Assembly (NCBI GenBank): GCA_040880465.1
Contig: JBBDIK010000012.1
Coordinates: 248,001 to 312,000 of the forward strand
Reading direction: 5' to 3'
DNA from: JBBDIK01 sp040880465
Lineage (GTDB): Bacteria > Actinomycetota > UBA4738 > JBBDHU01
Length of the DNA stretch: 64,000 nt
Numbering within the stretch: position 1 is the first letter of the stretch; every line of letters begins with the position of its first letter. The translations under genes were made by a program, and so were the position numbers. Positions 48,542 to 56,916 of this stretch are shown here, piece by piece. The notes under the pieces are model-generated. The model saw only the letters and a program-made list of their open reading frames with translations. It ran no database searches and had not been told where the DNA came from.

Positions 48542-48567
48542 TGGCCCGGGCCGCCGGACCCGGGCCA
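48542..48567 (-). terminator. GC-rich hairpin, possible terminator of the DUF151 transcript
   Basis: TGGCCCGGG and CCCGGGCCA form a perfect 9-bp stem with an 8-nt loop. On the minus strand it is followed by ATCCGTCTTT, a weak T tract. The rest of 48461-48779 contains no gene I can support, despite its 319-nt length. Confidence 0.4.
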
Positions 48568-48779
48568 CCCCTTCCAGTCGGTCGCGGTTAGCTCGCCGTA
48601 CCGCGCCGACGCCTGCGTCCGAAGGACGATCCACCAGTGCCGACGTCCGGGAGGCCCGCCGCCGACAACGCTGGGCACATTCGTACCATAGATCGGACCG
48701 GAAAGACTAGGCCGGTGGCCCTAGGCCCAGCTCAGGCGACCCTCGGTGGCATGCCTGGAGTGCGGAGGGAAGGACAGGC

Positions 48780-49250
48780 CTACGCGAAGTCGTCCGGCTC
48801 GACCGTATCCAGGAACTCCCGGAACTTCTCGACCTCTTCCTCTTCCTCAATTGGGATCAGGATGGAGGCCTCCGAGAGGACGTCTTCGTCCGCGAAGATG
48901 GGGCACTCGTATCGAACGGCTAGCGCGATGGCATCGCTCGGCCTCGACGAGATCTCGTGGACGGTCCCGTTCTGGTGCAGGCGGATGACCGCATAGAAGG
49001 TCCCCTCGCGTAGGTCGGTGATCACGATGCGGTCGACGGCGGCCCCGACCTCCTCCAGGACGTTCTTCATCAGGTCGTGGGTCATGGGCCGGGGGGTGAC
49101 CACTCCCTGTAGAGCGAAAGCGATGGCGGCAGCCTCCGCGGCGCCGATCCAGATGGGCAGGTACCGCTCGCCCGACTCCTCTTTGAGCAACACGATGGGC
49201 TGGTTGCTGGGGAGCTCGACGCGCACGCCCGCGAGGCTCATCTCGATCAT
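48780..49250 (-). CDS. Bifunctional nuclease domain protein (DUF151, Rv1829-like)
   Basis: A 156-aa protein: MIEMSLAGVRVELPSNQPIVLLKEESGERYLPIWIGAAEAAAIA is the family core, followed by RPMTHDLMKNVLEEVGA, ISSRPSDAIALAVR and an acidic C-terminus. DUF151 proteins were first reported as nucleases in plants; the bacterial role is unclear. Of several in-frame starts, ATG 49250 gives the family N-terminus. Its place beside MerR and FHA genes follows the Rv1827-Rv1830 order. Confidence 0.9.
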   Translation of the reverse strand: MIEMSLAGVRVELPSNQPIVLLKEESGERYLPIWIGAAEAAAIAFALQGVVTPRPMTHDLMKNVLEEVGAAVDRIVITDLREGTFYAVIRLHQNGTVHEISSRPSDAIALAVRYECPIFADEDVLSEASILIPIEEEEEVEKFREFLDTVEPDDFA

Positions 49251-49308
49251 GGTCCCGAAACCCACTGTAGCCACGGGTCCCAGGTACGGCAAGCCTGCGT
49301 GGCGCCCA

Positions 49309-49881
49309 TCACGGCGACCCCGGTTCGCCCTCAAGCGGCGGCCCTTCGGCGATCGCATCGAGGTCATCGACGGTCAGGATCGCTTCCAGGTTCCGGTACC
49401 GCTGTTCGTAGTCGAGCCCGTATCCGATGACGAATCGGTCGGGACAATCGAAGCCCACGTAGCGCACCGGAAGCGGTGCGATCCGGCGGACGGATTTGTC
49501 CAGGAGCGCGCAGACCTCGACCGTCCGAGGGGATCGCGAACGGAGGGCCGAGACGAGGTAGTTCACGGTGAGTCCGGTATCGATGATGTCCTCGACCAGG
49601 ATCACGTCCCGGTCCCCGATGTCTTCCTCCAAGTCCTTGATGATGCGGACGCGTCCCCCCTTGTCCCCGCCTCCGCCGTACGAGGAGATCGACATGAAAT
49701 CGATCTCGACGGGAACGGCGATCTCGCGGATGAGATCGGCGAGGAACACGGAACTCCCCCGCAGGACGGCTATCAGGATCGGGCGACGATCTACGTAGTC
49801 GGCCGCGATCTCGCGGCCGAGCTCAGCAACGCGTTGGCGGATCTGTTCGGCGGTAAACAGGGTGGTGCATCCCTCGAGCAT
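49309..49881 (-). CDS. hpt: Hypoxanthine phosphoribosyltransferase
   Basis: Purine salvage enzyme joining hypoxanthine (or guanine) to PRPP. The 190-aa protein has LIAVLRGSSVFLADL, SYGGGGDKGG and the PRPP-binding loop VILVEDIIDTGLT, then the purine-site DKSVRR and YVGFDCPDRFVIGYGLDY. The TAGACT box ends 7 nt before ATG 49881, consistent with leaderless translation. Confidence 0.95.
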   Translation of the reverse strand: MLEGCTTLFTAEQIRQRVAELGREIAADYVDRRPILIAVLRGSSVFLADLIREIAVPVEIDFMSISSYGGGGDKGGRVRIIKDLEEDIGDRDVILVEDIIDTGLTVNYLVSALRSRSPRTVEVCALLDKSVRRIAPLPVRYVGFDCPDRFVIGYGLDYEQRYRNLEAILTVDDLDAIAEGPPLEGEPGSP

Positions 49882-49888
49882 CGCGGGA

Positions 49889-49894
49889 AGTCTA
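49889..49894 (-). promoter_or_regulatory. -10 box for a leaderless hpt transcript
   Basis: TAGACT on the minus strand ends 7 nt before ATG 49881 and lies just after the dacA stop. Confidence 0.5.
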
Positions 49895-49895
49895 C

Positions 49896-51152
49896 TCAGC
49901 CGAACAGGTCACCGAGGGCACCGCCGAGACCCCGGGCGATATCCTCCGCCTCCTCCTCGATCCATGCGGGAGTCGCGCCCGGGGCGCTCGACCCGCCCAG
50001 CACCTCCATCACGACGAGCGGGACCGTCCCCACTTCGCGTCCGGCGAGCGAGATCCGCAGGACGCCGACCTCGTCGCCCGGTCCCACCCCGACCGGGTCA
50101 CCGTCCAGGACGGGACGCAAGGCTATGTCATCGGAACCCTTCTTGGGTACCAGGATCGTCGATGAGGCCCCCGCCTCCAGGAGCACCCGCTCGCCGGAGA
50201 CCGAGCGTTCGCCTTGCCCGTCCCCTACCGCGACGACCTCGGTCGGCACGAATCCCTTGAATCCGTAGTTCAGTATCTCGGCCGCGTCCGAGAACGCTTC
50301 CCTCGGCTCCCCCAGGACGATCGCCAGCAGCCGGCGACCGCCCCGCTGCGCGGTGGCGATCACGTTGTACTGGGCCGCCGTCGTGAACCCGGTCTTGACA
50401 CCACTGGCTCCCGGGTAGAGCCAGAGCAGCACGTTCCGGTTCTGGATATGCCGGGGCGGCTTGCCCTTCACCGTGTGGAACTTCGTCCGCACCATCTTGG
50501 CGAACGTCGGCAGCTGCATCGCCTCTCGTGTCACGATCGCCAGGTCGGCGGCGGACGAGTAGCCCTTGTCGCTCAAGCCGTTCGGGGACGCGAAGTGCGT
50601 GTGGTCCATCCCGAGCTGCGCCGCCCGGCGATCCATGAGCTTCACGAACGCTGGCACGCTACCCGAGACGTGCTCGGCCAGCGCCACGGCGGCATCGTTC
50701 GCGGAGCCGAGGAGCAGGGCCCACAGAAGGTCTTGGACACTGAGCTTCTCCCCGGGACGAAGGCCGAGCGAGGACAGGCCGACCGCGGCGGTCCGCACGG
50801 CCTCCGGTGAGGCCGCCACCTGTTGCTTGAGCTTTGATTCTTCCAGCACCAGGAGAGCGGTCATCACTTTCGTGAGGCTCGCGATGGGCCGCTCGAGATC
50901 CGGGCGTCGTTCGTAGAGGACCTGCCCCGAGTCCAGGTCGACGAGAAGCACTGCTTTCGCCTGAACCTGCGGGGGCTTGGCCGTCGCCGGGGCCGTGTCG
51001 AGGCGCTGGATGAACGGTGAAGGCGAGCCACGTGGAGGGACCGGCGTGGGCGGCGGGCCCTGGATGGCCGTGACGGAGGCGAGGGGCAGGAACGTCGCAA
51101 GAACCGTCAGCAACAGAGCGGAGGCGATACTCGCGAGGCGCAGCCGCGGCAC
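49896..51152 (-). CDS. dacA: D-alanyl-D-alanine carboxypeptidase (S11, PBP5 type)
   Basis: Exported enzyme that trims the pentapeptide of peptidoglycan. The 418-aa precursor has a signal peptide (residues 1-31) and proline-rich linker, then SxxK as SLTKVM with Ser92 and Lys95, SAN in GSANDAA and KTG in SGVKTGFT. The last ~110 residues make a second domain; a clear C-terminal membrane anchor is not visible. GTG start without an obvious ribosome site. Confidence 0.92.
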   Translation of the reverse strand: MPRLRLASIASALLLTVLATFLPLASVTAIQGPPPTPVPPRGSPSPFIQRLDTAPATAKPPQVQAKAVLLVDLDSGQVLYERRPDLERPIASLTKVMTALLVLEESKLKQQVAASPEAVRTAAVGLSSLGLRPGEKLSVQDLLWALLLGSANDAAVALAEHVSGSVPAFVKLMDRRAAQLGMDHTHFASPNGLSDKGYSSAADLAIVTREAMQLPTFAKMVRTKFHTVKGKPPRHIQNRNVLLWLYPGASGVKTGFTTAAQYNVIATAQRGGRRLLAIVLGEPREAFSDAAEILNYGFKGFVPTEVVAVGDGQGERSVSGERVLLEAGASSTILVPKKGSDDIALRPVLDGDPVGVGPGDEVGVLRISLAGREVGTVPLVVMEVLGGSSAPGATPAWIEEEAEDIARGLGGALGDLFG

Positions 51153-51173
51153 GGTTGGTCCGTCCCGTCCGGC

Positions 51174-51881
51174 CTAGCCGGACAGGTACTCCTTGAGGTT
51201 GATGCGGAGGAGCGCCGCCTTCAGTTTGCGAGATGCCCGGGACAGGTCCTGCAGCGTCCCGACCGCCTGCTTGCGGGCTTCCGGATTCCGCTGCCGGAGG
51301 ACGGGGACGACGATGGACTCGAAGAACCCCGATTCCCGCTCGGCGAACTGCCGGTACATCCTCAGATGACGTGGCTCGACGCCGTACTGCAGGAAGTCCT
51401 TCACTATGGACAGGACCAGGTAGTCGTCGCCGTCGTAGTACACGGCGCCTTCCGGCCCGTGCGAGCAGATGAGCCCGAACGATTCCAGCTCCTTGATGCG
51501 CTCCGGCTCGAGGCCGGTAGCCGTGGACATCTCATCGACGCTCATCTGCAGGCCCGTGACCGGCTCCGCGAGATCGGAGCCACCATCCTCCTCGATCTCA
51601 ACGGGTGGCATGTCCCCTCCGGCCTCATCCCCGGCGTCCTGCTGCTGGAGGCGGTCCTTGATGACCTTCAGGGGCAGGTACTCATCCCGCTGGAGCTTGA
51701 GGATCATCCTCAGTCGATCCACGTCCGGGTCGTAGAACTTCCGATAGCCGGAGGGCGTCCGCTCGGGGGCGATGAGGCCCTCCGACTCGAGGAACCTGAT
51801 CTTCGAGATCGTGATGTCGGGGTACTCGGTCTTCAGACCGACGAGGACCTCACCGATGGACTGGTAGTTCCGGGCGGGCAT
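51174..51881 (-). CDS. ftsR: MerR family regulator (FtsR / Rv1828-like)
   Basis: A 235-aa regulator with MerR-type helix-turn-helix: YQSIGEVLVGLKTEYPDITISKIRFLESEGLI, PERTPSGYRKFYDPDVDRLRMIL and LPLKVIKDRL. The C-terminal part includes a second winged-helix-like stretch (TGLEPERIKELESFGLI). In corynebacteria FtsR activates ftsZ; Rv1828 is the mycobacterial counterpart. It lies 2 nt after the FHA gene with GGGGGAGG upstream, so both are one operon. Confidence 0.88.
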   Translation of the reverse strand: MPARNYQSIGEVLVGLKTEYPDITISKIRFLESEGLIAPERTPSGYRKFYDPDVDRLRMILKLQRDEYLPLKVIKDRLQQQDAGDEAGGDMPPVEIEEDGGSDLAEPVTGLQMSVDEMSTATGLEPERIKELESFGLICSHGPEGAVYYDGDDYLVLSIVKDFLQYGVEPRHLRMYRQFAERESGFFESIVVPVLRQRNPEARKQAVGTLQDLSRASRKLKAALLRINLKEYLSG

Positions 51882-51883
51882 CG

Positions 51884-52348
51884 CTAGGCCTCCCCCGGCA
51901 CGAACAGGAGGCGGAACTTCCCGACCTGCAACTCGTCGCCAGAGGCCAGCTTGGTCTCGTCGACCCGCTCACGGTTGACGTAGGTCCCGTTCAGGCTCCC
52001 GATGTCGTGGATGTAGAAACCGTCGTCGCGTTCGCGGATCTCTGCATGCTTGCGGGAAACCGTCACATCGTCGAGGAACAGGTCGCTGTCGGGGCTGCGG
52101 CCGATCGTCGTGATCTCCGTGCCCGGCTCGATGACCAAGCTCGACCCCTCGTTGGGACCGTGCTTGACCACGAGCAGGGCCTGGCCGGGCTGGAGATCAC
52201 GCCCGAGCTCGGCGACATCCGCTGCGACCTCGTCCTCAACTTCAACCGGGCTGAGGGACAACGTGGTGTCTCCCTGAAGTGGATCACCACAGTTCGCGCA
52301 GAAGCGCGCGTCATCCTTGTTGGGATGTCCACAACGGGTACAGAACAC
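51884..52348 (-). CDS. FHA-domain protein with N-terminal zinc ribbon (GarA-like)
   Basis: A 154-aa protein. An N-terminal ribbon (CTRCGHPNKDDARFCANC, Cys3, 6, 17, 20) precedes a linker with GDTTLSLSP, resembling the Thr-Thr phosphosite of GarA, and a C-terminal FHA domain (TTIGRSPDSDLFLDDVTVSRKHAEI, SLNGTYVN). GarA switches glutamate/2-oxoglutarate metabolism when phosphorylated; that role is inferred. Zinc ribbon is absent from mycobacterial GarA. The GTG 52348 start is preferred; the frame is open to 52408. Confidence 0.85.
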   Translation of the reverse strand: MFCTRCGHPNKDDARFCANCGDPLQGDTTLSLSPVEVEDEVAADVAELGRDLQPGQALLVVKHGPNEGSSLVIEPGTEITTIGRSPDSDLFLDDVTVSRKHAEIRERDDGFYIHDIGSLNGTYVNRERVDETKLASGDELQVGKFRLLFVPGEA

Positions 52349-52587
52349 CCTCGACGTCTCCTCTCGGGAAGGCTGCCACGGAGGTTGAGACCGTCTCGAC
52401 CGGGTCACGCGCGATCGGGCAGGGCTCGTGCCGGGACGTTACCCAAACATGAGGGGAGGGTCAACTGTGGCTCGGGGGTTCGGCGGAGGCATGTCGGTCG
52501 TATCCCTCTATGGAAGGGAGAGACGTCGACGTTCATCACCGGCTGTACCTGCTCCTATCGTGGGGTTCAGGGTTGCTCGCGGGAAGG

Positions 52588-52650
52588 TCAACTTGAGGGT
52601 GTATCCAGGGAAGTGACACCTTCGAAATCTCGGTATCAACCTGAGGTTGA
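52588..52650. promoter_or_regulatory. Repeated operator-like motif upstream of the FHA-ftsR operon
   Basis: TCAACTTGAGGGTG (52588-52601) and TCAACCTGAGGTTG (52636-52649) share 12 of 14 bases, 48 bp apart. The second extends to the perfect 7-1-7 palindrome TCAACCTGAGGTTGA and contains the pgsA stop codon. The motif resembles MerR-family sites with CTTGAGG halves, so FtsR autoregulation is plausible. The rest of 52349-52635 is non-coding and carries no clear ORF. Confidence 0.45.
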
Positions 52651-53277
52651 CCCGCGTTTCTGCTGGTCAAGGGCCTGGCGGACGTCCCCGATGTAGAGGT
52701 ACGCCGCGATGTAATACTCGACCACCCCGACGGCGTAGGACATCCACCCGATCGCCGACGCGGCCGCTCCGAGGGGTAGATCGAGACTCCCCCAGGCGAT
52801 CAGGGGGATCCCGGCCATCAGCATGAAGGTCGCGGCCTTCCCGATGTAGCGCACATCGATGCGCAGGTGACGCTTGAGCAGCAGGACCCACATGCTCATC
52901 GTGAACACATCTCGAACGATGACCAGGAGCGCCGCCCAGAGGGGGAACGCCCCCACGATGACCAGTGAGATCAGCCCGGCGGCGATGATCAGCCGGTCGG
53001 CGGTGGGGTCCAGTAACTTCCCGAGCTCCGAGACCTGGTTGTAGCGGCGGGCGATGCGCCCGTCGATCCAGTCCGTGCCGACCAGGATGGCCAGGAGCAG
53101 GATCCCCCAACCGGCCGTCTCCCGATGGATGAGGAGCCAGACCACGAGCGGGATGAGGAGGATCCTGGTGAGGGAGATGAGGTTCGGGACGGTCAGCACG
53201 CGGTCCGTGGATCCGCCGGCCTCTCCGCGCGCGGCATCCCCGAGTTCGTCCAGCGGCGTCGCCTCGTCCTTGCCCAC
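52636..53277 (-). CDS. pgsA: CDP-diacylglycerol-glycerol-3-phosphate 3-phosphatidyltransferase family protein
   Basis: Integral membrane CDP-alcohol phosphatidyltransferase, 213 aa. The catalytic signature DWIDGRIARRYNQVSELGKL with DPTADR fits D-x2-DG-x2-AR-x8-G-x3-D-x3-D. Four to five hydrophobic helices follow. It probably makes phosphatidylglycerophosphate; other CDP-alcohol products cannot be excluded. GTG 53277 lies 6 nt after a TAGACT box. Confidence 0.88.
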   Translation of the reverse strand: MGKDEATPLDELGDAARGEAGGSTDRVLTVPNLISLTRILLIPLVVWLLIHRETAGWGILLLAILVGTDWIDGRIARRYNQVSELGKLLDPTADRLIIAAGLISLVIVGAFPLWAALLVIVRDVFTMSMWVLLLKRHLRIDVRYIGKAATFMLMAGIPLIAWGSLDLPLGAAASAIGWMSYAVGVVEYYIAAYLYIGDVRQALDQQKRGSTSG

Positions 53278-53283
53278 AGGGGC

Positions 53284-53289
53284 AGTCTA
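53284..53289 (-). promoter_or_regulatory. -10 box for a leaderless pgsA transcript
   Basis: TAGACT on the minus strand ends 6 nt before GTG 53277. Confidence 0.45.
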
Positions 53290-53357
53290 GGACGACTCGT
53301 CGCGTGCTCACGATAGGCGTAAGGTTGCGGTCGAGAAATGCCGATACTGAGGGAGAC

Positions 53358-55511
53358 GTGCCTGCGCCGCTGACTCCAGCTGAGGACCGCTCGGCCTCCC
53401 CGCCGGCCCAGGTCGGCGAACCCGACCCCGAGACCAAGCGTCTGGAAGCCCTCCTCGCCTACGGCGTCCTCGATACCCCGCCCGAGGAGGCCTTCGACGA
53501 CCTCGCCCGGCTCGCGGCCACGATCTGTCGGGCGCCGATCGCGCTGATCAACTTCGTGGACGATGGACGGGCCTGGTCCAAGGCCAACATCGGGCTGCTG
53601 GCGACCCACACCGCGCGCTCCGAATCCTTCTGCACGGAGGTGGTCGCCACCGGCGAACCGTTGGTGGTCCAGGACGCCGCGGAGGACCAGCGTTTCGCCA
53701 ACCTCCCGATGGTGGTCTCGGATCCACTGATCCGCTTCTACGCAGGCGCCCCGATCACCTCGCCCGACGGCTTCGTCGTCGGGACCCTGTGCGTCATGGA
53801 CCGCGCCGAGCGGGGCTTCTCCTCCGACCAGGCGGCCGCGCTGGCAACGCTGGCCCGACAGGCCATCACCCAGCTCGAGCTCCGGCGGACGGCAGCCGAC
53901 TCGCACCGCGCCGCCGAACGGCATGCCGCCACCGCCGAGGCGCTCTCGGAGGCCGAGAACCGGTTCCGATCGCTCGTCGAGACCATCCCGGCCGTCGTCT
54001 ACCTGGACGCCTACAACGAGGCCAGTTCGGCGATCTACATCAGCCCACAGGTCGAGTCGCTGCTCGGCTACACGCCCGAGGAATGGGTCGCCGAACCCGA
54101 TCGGTGGCGGCAGATCCTGCACCCCGATGATCGGGAGCAGGCCCTCGAAGATCAGGATCTGGTCCTGCGGACCGAGGCCCCGTGGAAACTCGAGTACCGC
54201 ATGCTCGCGAAGGACGGGCGCGTGGTGTGGGTGCACGATGAGGCCGTTATCATCCGCGACGAGGCCGGACGGCCCCTGTACTGGCAGGGGATCTGGCTGG
54301 ACATGACCGAGCAGAAACTCGCGACCGAGCAGCTGCGAGAAGCGGAAACCAAGTACCGGGCCCTGATCGAGCAGCTTCCCGCGATCACGTATCTGGACCC
54401 CATCGACGAGGAACAGGATTCCATCTACATCAGCCCACAGGTCGAGGCCATCATCGGCGGCACGGTCGAGGAGTGGCTGAGTTCACCGAACTACTGGGCG
54501 AGCCGGGTCTACCCGGACGATCTCGATCGGGTCTGGGACACCTACGTCGAACACCGTCGCACTGGAGATTCCATGGCGCAGGAGTACCGGATGGTCCGCG
54601 ACGACGGTCGCATCGTGTGGATCCGCGAGGAGGCACAGATCCTTCGGGACGACGAGGGCGAGCCCTGGTTGATCCAGGGCCTGCTCTACGACATCACCGC
54701 CCGTCGCCAGAGCGACGAGGAACTCGCAGAGGCCCTGCGCCGCGAGCGAGAGGCCGTGGAACACCTCCAGCAGCTCGACGAGGTCAAGAACACCCTCCTG
54801 CATGCGGTCTCGCACGACCTTCGCAGTCCGATCACGTCGATGCTCGGTTCCGCGATGACCCTCGAACGCGAGGAGGCGATGCTTTCGCCGCGCGACCGGC
54901 AGAGCCTGGTCCGGGGGCTGGCGTCGAGCGCTCGCAAGATGCACCGGATCGTCAACGACCTGTTGGACATGGATCGGCTCGAGCGTGGCATCGTCGCTCC
55001 CCGCCGGCACCGCACCAACGTCGGCGACCTCGTGCGGCGCGTGGTCGAGGAACTGGGCTTCACCACGGACCGCCCGATCGAGATCGATGCCGAGCCGGTG
55101 GTCGTGAACGTCGACGCCGCCAAGGTCGAGCGCATCGTCGAGAACCTCTTGGCCAACACGGCGCGGCACACGCCCTCCGGAACCCAGGTCTGGGTGCGCG
55201 TCCGTCCGAAGGACGACGGCGTGCTCATCACCGTCGAGGACAGCGGCCCGGGAGTCGCGCCCGAACTGTGGGACACGATCTTCGAGCCCTTCAAGCAAGG
55301 CGGCCGCGATGCGGTGCAGTCCCCCGGGGTCGGGATCGGACTGTCCCTGGTTGCCCGGTTCGCCGAGCTCCATGGCGGGCGGGCGTGGGTGGATGAGCGG
55401 ACCGGCGGCGGGGCGGCCTTCCACGTGTACCTGCCGACCGGCCCCGCGGATCCGTCCGTCGAGATGCCGCCGATGATCCTGGACGAACCGCCGATCAGAC
55501 CGAGCCAGTAG
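53358..55511 (+). CDS. GAF-PAS-PAS sensor histidine kinase
   Basis: A 717-aa soluble kinase. A GAF domain (about 30-175, LINFVDDGRAWSKANIG) is followed by two PAS/PAC modules (about 200-320 and 325-450), a HisKA helix with the phospho-acceptor His in VSHDLRSPITSML, and an HATPase domain (ENLLANTARHTPSG, VEDSGPGVAPELWDTIFEPF, GVGIGLSLV). No membrane segment is seen, so it senses a cytosolic signal. No response regulator lies beside it (orphan kinase). GTG 53358 with GAGGGAG is preferred to GTG 53304. Confidence 0.92.
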   Translation: MPAPLTPAEDRSASPPAQVGEPDPETKRLEALLAYGVLDTPPEEAFDDLARLAATICRAPIALINFVDDGRAWSKANIGLLATHTARSESFCTEVVATGEPLVVQDAAEDQRFANLPMVVSDPLIRFYAGAPITSPDGFVVGTLCVMDRAERGFSSDQAAALATLARQAITQLELRRTAADSHRAAERHAATAEALSEAENRFRSLVETIPAVVYLDAYNEASSAIYISPQVESLLGYTPEEWVAEPDRWRQILHPDDREQALEDQDLVLRTEAPWKLEYRMLAKDGRVVWVHDEAVIIRDEAGRPLYWQGIWLDMTEQKLATEQLREAETKYRALIEQLPAITYLDPIDEEQDSIYISPQVEAIIGGTVEEWLSSPNYWASRVYPDDLDRVWDTYVEHRRTGDSMAQEYRMVRDDGRIVWIREEAQILRDDEGEPWLIQGLLYDITARRQSDEELAEALRREREAVEHLQQLDEVKNTLLHAVSHDLRSPITSMLGSAMTLEREEAMLSPRDRQSLVRGLASSARKMHRIVNDLLDMDRLERGIVAPRRHRTNVGDLVRRVVEELGFTTDRPIEIDAEPVVVNVDAAKVERIVENLLANTARHTPSGTQVWVRVRPKDDGVLITVEDSGPGVAPELWDTIFEPFKQGGRDAVQSPGVGIGLSLVARFAELHGGRAWVDERTGGGAAFHVYLPTGPADPSVEMPPMILDEPPIRPSQ
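54033..54056 (+). repeat. 24-nt exact repeat in PAS domain 1
   Basis: These 24 nt recur exactly at 54423-54446 and encode IYISPQVE in both PAS modules. The identity beyond the protein level suggests a recent duplication or gene conversion between the modules. Confidence 0.8.
54423..54446 (+). repeat. 24-nt exact repeat in PAS domain 2
   Basis: Second copy of the sequence at 54033-54056, 390 bp apart. Confidence 0.8.
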
Positions 55512-55520
55512 GTAGTTCGG

Positions 55521-55594
55521 TCGGGACGGCGGGATTCGAACCCGCGACCCCTGGTCCCCCAGACCAGTGCGCTACCAGGCTGCGCCACGTCCCG
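55521..55594 (-). tRNA. tRNA-Pro (anticodon GGG)
   Basis: On the minus strand the acceptor arms CGGGACG/CGTCCCG pair, the anticodon stem CTGGT/ACCAG encloses loop CTGGGGG with GGG at 55560-55558, and the T arm GCGGG-TTCGAAT-CCCGC is canonical. Discriminator A (55521); CCA not encoded. It lies tail-to-tail with the histidine kinase gene. Confidence 0.96.
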
Positions 55595-55605
55595 TGGGCA
55601 GGATT

Positions 55606-56916
55606 CTACCCGTCGCGTTCGGTGCGCCCTCGCCGCCGAGCTTGCTTGGGCCTGAAGCGCAACCGGATCGGCACGCCTTCGAAGCCGAACGCGTCGCGGA
55701 GCCGGTGCTCCAGGAACCGGCGATACGAAGGTTCCGGAAGCTTGCCACCGAAGAGGACGAACGTCGGGGGACCCGCCGTGACCTGCGTTCCGTACCGGAA
55801 TCGCCCAACCCCTCGCGTCGTCGGCCGCTCCGCCTGTGCGCGTTCGAGCACGTCGTTGACCTTGGCCGTCGGGACGCGCCGAGCCCATCGTTCCCGCGTC
55901 GCGGCGAGCGCAGCCGGGAGCCGTGCCACCCCGCTCCCCCGGAGCGCCGACGTGCGGAGCATCTGTGTCTGTGCGTACGCAGCGAAACCCGCGGTCAGAT
56001 CCTTGAACAGCTTATCCTTCTCCTCGACCAGGTCCCACTTGTTCGCCGCGACGACCAGTCCTCGCCCGGCCTCCATGACGTCGTTGGCGATCCGCTTGTC
56101 GTCACCGGTGAGTCCCTCGCTCGCGTCGATGACCAGGAGCACGACGTCGGCTCGCTCGATGGCGCGGTTGGTCCGAAGCAATCCGTAGTACTCGATCCCC
56201 TGCGTCTTCACGACGCTCCGCAAGCCGGCGGTATCAACGAACCGGACGGGAGTGCCCTCCCACTCAACGACCGCATCGACCGCATCACGGGTCGTCCCGG
56301 CCTCTTCGAAGACCACCGCGCGTTCGTCCCCCACGAGCCGGTTGAATACCGAGGACTTCCCGACGTTGGGACGACCGACGAGCGCGAACCGCATCTCCTG
56401 GACCCGAGGCTCCGAACCGTCATCGTCGGGGAGGATCGCGACGATCTGATCGAGCAGGTCACCCGTGCCGCGACCGTGCAAGGCCGAGATGAAGACCGGA
56501 TCCCCGAGTCCCAGCGCATGGAGCGAGGCGGCGTCCGCCTCGTCGACATCGGAGTCGACCTTGTTCGCCACGACCAGCACCGGAACCTCGATGCGCCGCA
56601 AGCGTTTCGCGAGATCGACATCCTCCTCCTGGGGGCCGGTGGTGGCATCGCAGACCAGGATCACGACGTCCGCATCCGTCGCCGCGCGGGCCGCCTGACC
56701 CGATACGAGCGCCTCGATCCCGGCCGCATCTCGGACGTACCCGCCAGTGTCGACCAACGTGAACTCCCGGCCGCGCCACGAGGTGCCGAGCTCGAGACGG
56801 TCGCGCGTCACCCCTGGGATCTCGTCGGCGATCGTCTCGCGTCGCCCGTGGAGGCGGTTGATCAGCGTGGACTTGCCCACGTTCTGCCGGCCGACGATCG
56901 CGACGCGAGGAGGCAT
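55606..56916 (-). CDS. der: Ribosome-biogenesis GTPase Der (EngA)
   Basis: Essential tandem-GTPase that helps assemble the 50S subunit. The 436-aa protein has G domain 1 with GRQNVGKST (9-17), DTGG and NKVD, G domain 2 with GRPNVGKSS (near 182), DTAG and NKWD, and a KH-like C-terminal domain ending RFRPKQARRRG. TGATG joins it to the cmk stop. Confidence 0.96.
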   Translation of the reverse strand: MPPRVAIVGRQNVGKSTLINRLHGRRETIADEIPGVTRDRLELGTSWRGREFTLVDTGGYVRDAAGIEALVSGQAARAATDADVVILVCDATTGPQEEDVDLAKRLRRIEVPVLVVANKVDSDVDEADAASLHALGLGDPVFISALHGRGTGDLLDQIVAILPDDDGSEPRVQEMRFALVGRPNVGKSSVFNRLVGDERAVVFEEAGTTRDAVDAVVEWEGTPVRFVDTAGLRSVVKTQGIEYYGLLRTNRAIERADVVLLVIDASEGLTGDDKRIANDVMEAGRGLVVAANKWDLVEEKDKLFKDLTAGFAAYAQTQMLRTSALRGSGVARLPAALAATRERWARRVPTAKVNDVLERAQAERPTTRGVGRFRYGTQVTAGPPTFVLFGGKLPEPSYRRFLEHRLRDAFGFEGVPIRLRFRPKQARRRGRTERDG

